Below are positions 16,309 through 23,437 of a DNA stretch of 49,802 nucleotides, one piece after another (positions within the stretch are counted from its first letter, which is position 1; each line of letters starts with the position of its first letter). The stretch lies in the NCBI RefSeq assembly GCF_000813725.1, contig NZ_JWLD01000004.1:1-49802 (forward strand), read 5' to 3'. The notes under the pieces were generated by a model. It did not search any database. It saw nothing but the letters and a program-made list of their open reading frames with translations, and was not told the DNA's origin. The DNA is from Leisingera sp. ANG-Vp (GTDB lineage: Bacteria > Pseudomonadota > Alphaproteobacteria > Rhodobacterales > Rhodobacteraceae). A program made the translations under genes and the position numbers.

Positions 16309-17822
16309 GACAGCAGGCTCTCCCCGGTCATCTCTGCCGGTTTTTCCAGCCCCATCAGCTCCAGGATGGTGGGCGCCAGATCCGCCAGCCGCCCGTCCCG
16401 CAGCTGCGCGCCTTCGGGCCCGCCCACCAGCGCCACCGGTACCAGATTGAGTGTATGGGCCGTATGGGCGCCGCCGGTTTCCGGATCGATCATCACTTCG
16501 CAATTGCCGTGGTCGGCGGTGACGATCATCGCGCCGCCCGCCTTTTCCAGAGCCTCAACAACCTGCGCCAGGCCGCGGTCCACTGCTTCGCAAGCCAGCA
16601 TCGCCGCCTTGATGTCGCCGGTATGGCCGACCATGTCCGGGTTGGCATAGTTGGTGACAATCAGGTCATAGCCCGCCTCGATCGCCTCGACGAATTTCCC
16701 GGTGACCTCAGGCGCCGACATTTCCGGCTGCAGGTCATAAGTCGCCACCTTTGGCGACTTCGGCATAAAGCGGTCCTCGCCTTCCTCCGGCGCTTCTTTG
16801 CCGCCATTCAGGAAGAAGGTCACATGCGGGTATTTCTCAGTCTCGGCCAGACGGAACTGGCGCTTGCCCTGCTTGGCAACCCATTCACCCAGCGTGTTGA
16901 CGATCTCGGCCTTGGGGTAGCAGGTGGTCATATAGCCATTGTGGCCGCCAGAATACTCCACCATGCCCAGCAGCCCAGCCAGCTTGGGACGCCCGCCCGT
17001 ATCAAATTCCGAAAACCCCGGCTCGCCGATGGCGCGCAGGATCTCACGCGCCCGGTCGGCGCGGAAGTTCAGGCAGAAAAAGCCATCGCCGCTTTGCACA
17101 CCTTCATAGCCTGCCAGCACCGTGGCCGCGATGAACTCATCGGTTTCGGACTGGTTATAGGCATGGTCCACCGCGCCATGCGCGGAGAATGCTGGCCGCC
17201 CCTTGGCGTGGATCATCGCATCATAGGCCTCGCTGACCCGCTCCCAGCGGTTGTCGCGGTCCATGGCGAAATAGCGCCCGGTGACGGTGGCAATGCGCGC
17301 GCCTTCCGGCAGCCGCTCTTCCAGCCTGCGGAAATGGGTAAAGGCCGATTTCGGCGCCACGTCGCGGCCATCGGTGATCGCGTGCAGCCAGACCGGCACG
17401 CCGGCATCGGTGATCGCTTTCACCGCTGCCAGAATGTGGTTGATATGCCCGTGCACGCCGCCGTCCGAGACCAGCCCCATCAGATGCGCGGCACCGCCGC
17501 TTTCCTTGAGCTGTTTGATAAACGCTTGCAGCGCCTCGTTTTCAAAGAAAGACCCGTCCTCGATCGCCAGGTCGATCTGCCCCAGATCCATCGCCACCAC
17601 CCGGCCTGCGCCGATATTGGTGTGGCCGACTTCCGAGTTGCCCATCTGCCCGGTCGGCAGGCCCACATCCGGGCCGTGGGTGATCAGCCTGGCCTTGGGC
17701 CCCTTGGCCATGATCGCATCAAAGGCCGGCGTTTCGGCAAGGTAAGGCGCGTTGGCCTTGCCCGGCTCGCCACTGCCCCAGCCATCAAGGATGCACAGGA
17801 CAACGGGTTTGGGTGCGCTCAT
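16305..17822 (-). CDS. gpmI: 2,3-bisphosphoglycerate-independent phosphoglycerate mutase
   Basis: A 505-residue cofactor-independent phosphoglycerate mutase, converting 3-phosphoglycerate to 2-phosphoglycerate in glycolysis and gluconeogenesis using two Mn ions. Visible are the N-terminal metal site VLCILDGWG (Asp13), the catalytic serine in MGNSEVGHTNIG (Ser63), GVHGHINHI, NFRADRAREI and the C-terminal VTADHGNCEVM with HTAHTLNLVP. Length is standard. It leads the envC-ctpA operon, an arrangement common in alphaproteobacteria that joins central metabolism to wall maintenance. Confidence 0.97.
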   Translation of the reverse strand: MSAPKPVVLCILDGWGSGEPGKANAPYLAETPAFDAIMAKGPKARLITHGPDVGLPTGQMGNSEVGHTNIGAGRVVAMDLGQIDLAIEDGSFFENEALQAFIKQLKESGGAAHLMGLVSDGGVHGHINHILAAVKAITDAGVPVWLHAITDGRDVAPKSAFTHFRRLEERLPEGARIATVTGRYFAMDRDNRWERVSEAYDAMIHAKGRPAFSAHGAVDHAYNQSETDEFIAATVLAGYEGVQSGDGFFCLNFRADRAREILRAIGEPGFSEFDTGGRPKLAGLLGMVEYSGGHNGYMTTCYPKAEIVNTLGEWVAKQGKRQFRLAETEKYPHVTFFLNGGKEAPEEGEDRFMPKSPKVATYDLQPEMSAPEVTGKFVEAIEAGYDLIVTNYANPDMVGHTGDIKAAMLACEAVDRGLAQVVEALEKAGGAMIVTADHGNCEVMIDPETGGAHTAHTLNLVPVALVGGPEGAQLRDGRLADLAPTILELMGLEKPAEMTGESLLS

Positions 17823-17958
17823 GGGTCAGCTCCGGGGCAAAGCAAGGTTGGGGCAAGGTTCGCAAGCCTTCTAACGCCTTGCTGCGCCGGGGTGAACCGG
17901 CATTCCTGCCACAGTTGGCGTTATCAGGACAGGGATCAGGCGCAAAATCTCCCTGCCT

Positions 17959-17981
17959 GCTTCTTCTTTGCCCAAATACTC
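17959..17981 (-). repeat. Post-gene GTATTT element, copy C
   Basis: In the sense of the 141-residue gene (minus) it reads GAGTATTTGGGC then AAAGAAGAAGC. The TGA of GAGTATTT's upstream context is the stop codon of that gene, so gene and element are fused at the 3' end. Confidence 0.6.
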
Positions 17982-18405
17982 AAATACCCGCCTGTCCGCT
18001 ATCGCTTCCGCCCGCGTTCTGCGGCATCAGCACCGGCACCGCCCGCGCCAGATCGCTGCCAAGCGCCCCGGCCGGGTAATACCGCCCAAGAATCCCGGGC
18101 TGCAGCAGGTCCGCGTTGCCGTTCAGAAACGCCTCCGTGTCCGGGTAATCCGCTGCGGCCATCCGTTCGGCAGTCAGGCTCAGGAACGCCAGTGTCACTG
18201 TGGCGTTGAATTTCTCCGGCACTCCGGCGGCTTCCGTCAGGCGGCGCAGGCCGCGGGCATAGACCGCCATGCCCTCAAACACCTCGTGGCGGGAGAGGAT
18301 TTCATGAGCCACCCCCAGATGCGCCCGGTGGCTGAAGCCCTCCGGCTGCAGGGTGCCCGCGGCCAGTTCCTGCGCCATCACCGCATAGTCTGTCCGTTCA
18401 CTCAT
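17980..18405 (-). CDS. Conserved protein of unknown function, second gene of RHH operon
   Basis: A 141-residue cytosolic protein. I recall similar uncharacterised bacterial proteins sharing FSHRAHLGVAHEIL near the N-terminus (two histidines four apart), a central KFNATVTLAFLSL (T-x-T) and a C-terminal NADLLQPGILGRYY. The histidines and threonines could bind a ligand or metal, but I cannot assign a function. The start overlaps the stop of the RHH-like gene by four bases, so the pair is one translational unit under the palindromic operator at 18678. The stop codon lies at the edge of a GTATTT element, giving a slightly unusual C-terminus (SDSGQAGI). Confidence 0.78.
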   Translation of the reverse strand: MSERTDYAVMAQELAAGTLQPEGFSHRAHLGVAHEILSRHEVFEGMAVYARGLRRLTEAAGVPEKFNATVTLAFLSLTAERMAAADYPDTEAFLNGNADLLQPGILGRYYPAGALGSDLARAVPVLMPQNAGGSDSGQAGI

Positions 18406-18650
18406 TGCGGATCCTCCGTCAGGCTGTGGCTGTCGGCAGCGGTCAGGTCCAATCCGTAGACCGCGCGCAGCGCCTCGATCTTGCCCAGGGTCTCCTCGGA
18501 GAACGGCGCCTTGCCCTCAAAGGCGTGCAGCGCCATGCCCTCGACCAGTTCCGCCACGGAGATATCCAGATATTCCGCCAGCGCCTTCATGGTTTTCAAC
18601 AGCCGCGCCTCAAGGCGCAGGCCGGTTTGCACACGGGTTACAGATTTCAT
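18402..18650 (-). CDS. Small ribbon-helix-helix-like regulator
   Basis: An 82-residue protein with the look of a ribbon-helix-helix DNA-binding protein: a short strand (RVQTGLRLE), helix (ARLLKTMKALAEYL), a turn, and a second helix (SVAELVEGMALHAFEG), then a conserved-looking C-terminal GKIEALRAVYGLDLTAADSH. AGGAGG lies 6 bases before the ATG. Upstream, a TTGATA/TATAAC promoter is overlapped by a 19-bp-arm palindrome, the layout of an autorepressor. It pairs with the 141-residue gene downstream. No toxin or antitoxin signature is evident, but an operon of this shape would fit such a system. Confidence 0.75.
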   Translation of the reverse strand: MKSVTRVQTGLRLEARLLKTMKALAEYLDISVAELVEGMALHAFEGKAPFSEETLGKIEALRAVYGLDLTAADSHSLTEDPQ

Positions 18651-18671
18651 CGCGCCCTCCTTTCGGAGTGC

Positions 18672-18700
18672 GTTATATGTGATTCCAATCTTGGTATCAA
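18672..18700 (-). promoter_or_regulatory. Sigma-70-type promoter of the RHH operon
   Basis: On the minus strand TTGATA (18700-18695), a 17-base spacer, and TATAAC (18677-18672), 21 bases before the start codon at 18650. It matches the consensus at five of six bases in each box. The spacer lies inside the operator palindrome. Confidence 0.75.
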
Positions 18701-18721
18701 GGTACCAAGATTGGAATCACA
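18678..18721. promoter_or_regulatory. Near-perfect operator palindrome
   Basis: Nineteen-base perfect arms (TGTGATTCCAATCTTGGTA and its complement) around a 6-base centre, 44 bp in all. Inner repeats TTGGTA/TACCAA could be sub-sites for two dimers. It covers the -35 box and spacer of the RHH operon promoter, so bound protein would block RNA polymerase. Confidence 0.85.
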
Positions 18722-18730
18722 GCGCAGCTT

Positions 18731-18776
18731 GCTTCTTCCACGCTTTTCATCTTGCCAAAAATACTCAATCCCCCGG
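18731..18776 (-). repeat. Post-gene GTATTT element, copy D
   Basis: In the sense of dnaE2 (minus): GGATTGAGTATTTTTGGC, then AAGATGAAAAGCGTGG and AAGAAGC, a looser copy with an insertion. The dnaE2 stop codon TGA (18767-18765) sits inside it. Confidence 0.5.
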
Positions 18777-21701
18777 TCCGCCACCCGCGCCGCCGCCGCT
18801 GTTCTGCGGCGACAGCAGATGCCGGATCAGCGCCACCGGATGCGCGCGCAGGGAAAGGCGCATGGCGACGTAATCCTCCACCACCTCCTCGCCCAAGCCC
18901 ATCTGCGGCAGGTCCGCCTGCGGCTCATAGATCGCCTCGCCGTCCAGCTCGCGGGCAAACAGCGGCAGCGGTTTGCGGGCGGTGATCGCCTTGGCGGCCC
19001 ACAAGGCCTCGCGCCGGTTCAGCCCCAGCGCGGCAAAGGCATCGGCCTCGGCCAGCCGTTCGATCACCGGCGGCGCCAGGCCTGCCTTGCGCCAAACATC
19101 CTCCACCTCGTGATAACCGTTGCCGCGCGCCGCGGTCAGCCAGGCGGCATCCTCATCCCGCAGCCCCTTCACCTGCCGGAACCCCAGCCGCAGCGCCAGA
19201 CCGCCGTGGCCATCGGGCTCCATCGCGTTGTCCCAATAGGAGCGGTTGATGCAGACCGGACGCACCTCGACCCCATGGGCGCGGGCATCCCGCACAATCT
19301 GGGCGGGCGCGTAAAACCCCATCGGCTGGGCGTTCAAAAGCGCGCAGGCAAAGATCCCCGGATGGTGGCATTTGATCCAGGCAGAGGCATAGACCAGCAG
19401 GGCAAAGCTGGCCGCATGGCTTTCGGGAAAACCGTAAGAGCCGAAGCCCTCGATCTGGGAAAAGCAGCGTTCCGAGAATTCCGCATCATAGCCGTTCCTG
19501 GCCATGCCGCGCAGGAACAGGCTGCGGAACTCGCTGACGTTGCCATGTTTCTTGAAGGTCGCCAAGGACCGCCGCAGGCGGTCGGCCTGCTCAGGCGTGA
19601 AGCCGGCGCCGACGATGGCGATCTGCATCGCCTGCTCCTGGAACAGCGGCACGCCAAGGGTCTTGCCCAAGACCTCGCCCAGCGCGTCCGAGGGGAAATG
19701 CACCGGCTCTTCGCCATTCCTGCGGCGGATATAGGGGTGCACCATGTCGCCCTGAATCGGGCCGGGGCGGACGATGGCAACCTCGATCACCAGATCGTAG
19801 AATTTGCGCGGGCGCATCCGCGGCAGGAAGTTCATCTGCGCCCGGCTTTCGACCTGGAAGACGCCGATGCTGTCGGCCCGGCACAGCATGTTGTAGACTG
19901 CCGGGTCCTCCGGCGGCAGGGTGGCGAGGCTGTAATCCAGCTGGTGGTGCTGCTGCATCAGGTCGAACGCCTTGCGGATGCAGGTGAGCATGCCAAGCGA
20001 CAGCACATCGACCTTGAGGATGCCCAGCGTATCGATGTCATCCTTGTCCCAGCAGATCACCGTGCGCCCCTCCATGGTGGCGTTCTCGATCGGGACCAGC
20101 TCATCCAGGCGGCCTTGGGTGATGATGAAGCCGCCCACATGCTGGCTGAGATGGCGGGGGAAGCCGATGATCTGCTCCACCAGCTGCATCGTCAGCTGCA
20201 GGCGGCGGCTGCTGGGGTCGAGGCCGATTTCACGCATCCGCTCGGCCTCCACGCCCTCGGCGCTGAAGAAGCCCCAGAGCTGCGAAGAAAGTGCTGAGAT
20301 GGTGTCCTCGGTCAGCCCCATGGCGCGGCCCACCTCGCGGATGGCGCGCTTGCCGCGGTAGTGGATCACCGTGGCGCAGAGACCCGCCCGGTGGCGGCCG
20401 TAGCGTTCATAGATCCACTGGATCACCTCCTCGCGCCGCTCGTGCTCGAAATCGACGTCGATGTCGGGCGGCTCATCGCGGGCTTCACTGACGAAACGCT
20501 CAAACACCATGGTGCCCAGCTCGGGACTGACCGAGGTCACGCCCAGGCAGTAGCAGACCACCGAGTTTGCCGCCGAGCCGCGCCCCTGGCACAGGATCCC
20601 GCGGGAGCGGGCAAAGTGGACGATGTCGCGCACGGTCAGGAAGTAGGGGTCGTAGTTCAGCTTGGCGATCAGGGCCAGCTCATGCTCCAAGAGCGCGCGC
20701 ACCTTGTCCGGCGCGCCGCCCGGATAGCGCCATCTGAGGCCCTCTTCGGCAAGGCGCCTAAGGCGCTGCGGCGGGGTTTCGCTCTCGCTGCCCTCGTCCG
20801 GGTAGTCATAACGCAGCTCATCCAGCGAGAAGGTCAGCTGGCCTGCCAGCCGGGCGGCATTGTCCACCGCCGCGTCATAGCCGCGGAACAAGCGGCGCAT
20901 CTCGGTTTCAGAACGCAGCCGCTGCTCGCCGTTGGCCAGAGCCGCGCGGCCCAAGCTCTCCACCTTGCAGCGCAGGCGGATGGCGCTGAGCACATCGCAA
21001 AGACGGCGGCGGCTGCCGTGATGCATCCGCGGCGCAGCACTGGCCAGCGGCGACAGGTTCAGGTGTCCGGCGAGTTCTGAGAGCCGGGCAAACCGCGCCT
21101 GGTCGCCGCCATCATAGGCGGGCGTCATCAGCAGATGCATCCTCCCGGCAAAGCGGCGCGTCAGCCCCTCCATATGCGGCCCCCATCCGCCCGCGCCGCC
21201 GGGCAGATGTTCCGCCTGCGGCAGCAGCAGCAGGTGGAGGCCATCCGCAAACCCCAAAAGGTCGGAGAGATACAGGATGCAGCTGCCTTTCTCTGCCCTG
21301 AGCCGCCCGGTTGAGAGCAGCCGCGTCAGGCTGCCCCAGCCGGTGCGGTTCACCGGCAGCGCGATCATCTGCGGCGCATCGGCGAACATGAGCCGCGCCG
21401 CCGGGATCAGCCGCACGGTGCCATAGACCGGGAATGAGTGCGGCGGCGCGATACCCTCGGGACACGGCGGCCCGATGGGCGTGTTCCGCCGGTCCCAGGC
21501 CTGCCGCTCGCGCACCCGCCGGGCGATATCAGCGCATTCCGCATGGGCCCGCACGATGCCTGCCACCGAATTCTCATCCGCAACCGCCACCGCCCCGATC
21601 CCCAGCGCCAGCGCACGGGTCACGTATTCCTCTGGATGCGACGCCCCAGTGAGGAAGGTGAAGTTCGAGAGGCAGGCAAATTCGGCAAACATGAGTCGCA
21701 T
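18765..21701 (-). CDS. dnaE2: Error-prone DNA polymerase DnaE2, C-terminally short
   Basis: A 978-residue C-family polymerase used for translesion synthesis. The PHP domain is at the N-terminus (FTFLTGASHPEEYV). The palm acids are Asp413 and Asp415 in PPDIDVDF and Asp565 in LKVDVL, so the catalytic core is intact; the YGFPESHAASFALLVYASAW and CINRSYWDN regions follow. Usual DnaE2 proteins run well past 1,000 residues; this one ends soon after SLRAHPVALIRHLL with a Gly-rich tail and lacks the OB-fold region (typically RVAGLVLVRQRPG...). No imuA or imuB adjoins it, unlike the common imuA-imuB-dnaE2 cassette. A LexA-like box lies just upstream. The start is ATG 21701 with GGGAA close by; ATG 21692 is possible. 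Confidence 0.92.
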   Translation of the reverse strand: MRLMFAEFACLSNFTFLTGASHPEEYVTRALALGIGAVAVADENSVAGIVRAHAECADIARRVRERQAWDRRNTPIGPPCPEGIAPPHSFPVYGTVRLIPAARLMFADAPQMIALPVNRTGWGSLTRLLSTGRLRAEKGSCILYLSDLLGFADGLHLLLLPQAEHLPGGAGGWGPHMEGLTRRFAGRMHLLMTPAYDGGDQARFARLSELAGHLNLSPLASAAPRMHHGSRRRLCDVLSAIRLRCKVESLGRAALANGEQRLRSETEMRRLFRGYDAAVDNAARLAGQLTFSLDELRYDYPDEGSESETPPQRLRRLAEEGLRWRYPGGAPDKVRALLEHELALIAKLNYDPYFLTVRDIVHFARSRGILCQGRGSAANSVVCYCLGVTSVSPELGTMVFERFVSEARDEPPDIDVDFEHERREEVIQWIYERYGRHRAGLCATVIHYRGKRAIREVGRAMGLTEDTISALSSQLWGFFSAEGVEAERMREIGLDPSSRRLQLTMQLVEQIIGFPRHLSQHVGGFIITQGRLDELVPIENATMEGRTVICWDKDDIDTLGILKVDVLSLGMLTCIRKAFDLMQQHHQLDYSLATLPPEDPAVYNMLCRADSIGVFQVESRAQMNFLPRMRPRKFYDLVIEVAIVRPGPIQGDMVHPYIRRRNGEEPVHFPSDALGEVLGKTLGVPLFQEQAMQIAIVGAGFTPEQADRLRRSLATFKKHGNVSEFRSLFLRGMARNGYDAEFSERCFSQIEGFGSYGFPESHAASFALLVYASAWIKCHHPGIFACALLNAQPMGFYAPAQIVRDARAHGVEVRPVCINRSYWDNAMEPDGHGGLALRLGFRQVKGLRDEDAAWLTAARGNGYHEVEDVWRKAGLAPPVIERLAEADAFAALGLNRREALWAAKAITARKPLPLFARELDGEAIYEPQADLPQMGLGEEVVEDYVAMRLSLRAHPVALIRHLLSPQNSGGGAGGGPGD

Positions 21702-21704
21702 GGT

Positions 21705-21719
21705 ATTCCCGTTTTGTTC
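21705..21719. promoter_or_regulatory. Candidate LexA (SOS) box
   Basis: ATTC-N7-GTTC on the + strand, one mismatch from the alphaproteobacterial GTTC-N7-GTTC direct repeat, ending three bases from the dnaE2 start codon. SOS control of dnaE2 is expected. Its nearness to the start implies a very short leader or a start further downstream. Confidence 0.45.
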
Positions 21720-21763
21720 TCATGTGGAGTCACCCTGAAAGACACCGGCCGGATTGCGGTGCC

Positions 21764-21841
21764 GCGCCGCGCGCCAGCGCGGCGCCAGGCCCAACAGCCG
21801 CAGGGCATTTCCAATGCCTGCACGGCTGGCGGGAGCCCGCC
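21764..21841 (-). repeat. Three-stem element, copy 2 (not after a gene)
   Basis: On the + strand: stem 1 GCGCCGCGC-GCCA-GCGCGGCGC (21764-21785), spacer CAG, GCCCAAC (21789-21795), a long stem 2 with outer AGCCG/CGGCT and inner GGCATT-TCC-AATGCC (21796-21827), and stem 3 GGCGGG-AG-CCCGCC (21828-21841). Unlike the other copies it lies between two gene starts (dnaE2 and the DUF1203 gene). Confidence 0.75.
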
Positions 21842-21925
21842 CCTGCGGCCTGCGGGATGCGCAAGAAACGGGTCGATCGGTCCCCATCCATTGAGGCATG
21901 CTCCAGGCAGCAAAGGAGTTTTCAC

Positions 21926-22390
21926 ATGACCAAGATCACCGCCCTTCCCACCGAAGATGTCCGCGCCCTGCAAGCGGGCGGCGCCGATGCCTATGGCCGC
22001 ACGCCGGAGCGCGCCATCTCAGACGGCGGCGGCAACCCCTGCCGCCATTGCCTGAAATACATCCCCAAAGGCGCGGAGATGCTGGTCCTGGCCTACCGCC
22101 CTTTTCCTGAGACGCAGCCCTATGCCGAGACCGGCCCGCTGTTCCTCTGTGCAGATCGCTGCACGCGCCATGACGGCGAGGCGCTGCCGGAGATGCTGAC
22201 CGGTTCCCCTGATTTTCTGATCAAGGGCTACAGCGCTGACGACCGCATCGTCTATGGCACCGGGATCGTCATTCCCCAGACAGAGATGATGGGCCAGGCA
22301 GAGGCTATCTTTGAGGATGACCGGGTGAAGTACATCCACATCCGCTCATCACGCAACAACTGCTACCAGGCGCGGATTGACCGGGGGTGA
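21926..22390 (+). CDS. DUF1203 family protein
   Basis: A 154-residue protein matching the DUF1203 family: an N-terminal ALPTEDVRALQAGGADAYGR segment, then NPCRHCLKYIPKGAEMLVLAYRPF with two cysteines, PYAETGPLFLCADRC, and a C-terminal IRSSRNNCYQARI. The cysteines suggest metal or redox binding; family function is unknown. AAGGAG at 21913-21918 sets the start at 21926; the frame stays open upstream but without a site and across the three-stem element. It is divergent from dnaE2 and reads into a hairpin at 22397-22434. Confidence 0.85.
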   Translation: MTKITALPTEDVRALQAGGADAYGRTPERAISDGGGNPCRHCLKYIPKGAEMLVLAYRPFPETQPYAETGPLFLCADRCTRHDGEALPEMLTGSPDFLIKGYSADDRIVYGTGIVIPQTEMMGQAEAIFEDDRVKYIHIRSSRNNCYQARIDRG

Positions 22391-22396
22391 GAAGTG

Positions 22397-22434
22397 GCCG
22401 TTTGCCCCATAGAAGCCTCCTTAAGGCAAACGGC
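22397..22434. terminator. Long-loop hairpin after the DUF1203 gene
   Basis: GCCGTTTGCC and GGCAAACGGC, perfect 10-bp arms with an 18-base loop, starting seven bases after the stop codon. There is no T-run. It may act as a 3' stabiliser or weak terminator. Confidence 0.45.
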
Positions 22435-22573
22435 TTCACGAATGGCCCAACCGATCCCGCCGGGCCGCTGGCAGGCTGCAAGACTTTTGCCTGTTCCCCT
22501 GACCAGCTAAGGCCAAAGTTGCATTGTCAGCAGCGATGCGTAAGAAGGGCGGCAGGAGCGGCATAGAACCAAG

Positions 22574-23362
22574 ATGATTGAGCCGCGTCGCGATGAAGCC
22601 CAGAAAAGCGTTATGTCCGCATTCCTCGTATCTGTTGACGAAACGACCGAACGCCTCGTCCTAAGAGAGCTACTGGAGTACTGCCATTCCATATCAGGGG
22701 AAACCTTCGACCACGCCTTCTCGGGGGCAGGCGAAGACCTGACAATCCTCCTGACAGCTTTTCATCTGGCCAAAGATACCGGCAGGGGATTCTCTGGCTT
22801 TCTGACAGACGAGGCTCTGGAAACCTTTGTTGGCGCCCTCCCCCTGGAAAGCCTGCCCTGCCTAGAAGATGCAATTGATGTCAGCATCGGTATGATCCTT
22901 CAAAACGGTCTCACTCCAAGGCTCTCAAAGGAGTGGCAGGTTCCTGCGCCGTTTTCAGGCAACCTCCGCGGCCCCCTCCGCCGTTTGGGCCTTATTGATC
23001 ACGATGGGATCTGGACGGAAAAATCTATTCCGATCCAGATCCGCTCTGGGTTCCTGGACGGGACCGGTGAAACCGGCAGCCCCGAAGCACAGGCTCTGAT
23101 CGAGGAATACGCCCGCAATTCGGTGCAGCACATGCCGCCGGCCATCAAATCCATGGTCCGCAGGCTCCACCCGTTTTCTCCGCAAGTTGACCGTTTTGAA
23201 TGCGAGAGCGTTTTCGCAGACGCTTGGCGTTTCGGGCACTGGCTGAGCCAAACCCAGAAACGCCGCACGGCAAATCTCGGGCGGGATTTACTGGTGCATC
23301 ATGTGCTGGATCAGATTCTGATAGACCGCCACAACGGTGAAACAGCCGCCTGTTTCGAATGA
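22574..23362 (+). CDS. Unknown protein, lower-GC orphan gene
   Basis: A 262-residue cytosolic-looking protein I do not recognise. It is acidic in the N-terminal half (ISGETFDHAFSGAGEDLTILLTAF) and more basic at the end (SQTQKRRTANLGRDLLVHHVLD), with no signal peptide, membrane segment or enzyme motif. Codon choice is visibly less GC-biased than its neighbours, suggesting recent acquisition. The start is unsure: ATG 22574 has an AGGAG about 16 bases away, and ATG 22613 (MSAFLVSVDE) lacks a good site. It stands alone between hairpins at 22397 and 23372. Confidence 0.65.
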   Translation: MIEPRRDEAQKSVMSAFLVSVDETTERLVLRELLEYCHSISGETFDHAFSGAGEDLTILLTAFHLAKDTGRGFSGFLTDEALETFVGALPLESLPCLEDAIDVSIGMILQNGLTPRLSKEWQVPAPFSGNLRGPLRRLGLIDHDGIWTEKSIPIQIRSGFLDGTGETGSPEAQALIEEYARNSVQHMPPAIKSMVRRLHPFSPQVDRFECESVFADAWRFGHWLSQTQKRRTANLGRDLLVHHVLDQILIDRHNGETAACFE

Positions 23363-23371
23363 GCAGCTGCA

Positions 23372-23399
23372 AAACTGCGCTGGCACATCAGCGCAGTTT
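23372..23399. terminator. Terminator between convergent genes
   Basis: AAACTGCGCTG and CAGCGCAGTTT, perfect 11-bp arms, 6-base loop, ten bases after the stop of the unknown + strand gene. A short A/T flank on each side lets it serve both strands; it also follows the ABC ATPase stop at 23438 on the minus strand. Confidence 0.7.
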
Positions 23400-23437
23400 C
23401 GACGGGATGCCCGGGCCGCCTTGAGACTATAACCAGT

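Noticed and set aside
16455-18209. 584-codon open frame on the + strand
   Set aside because: Antisense to gpmI; no recognisable domain, biased composition.
18402-18650. Toxin-antitoxin system as a firm call
   Set aside because: The layout fits, but the 141-residue partner shows no RelE, PIN, MazF or HEPN-like motif, so I leave its function open.
18405-20297. 630-codon open frame on the + strand
   Set aside because: Antisense to the RHH-like gene and dnaE2; shadow frame.
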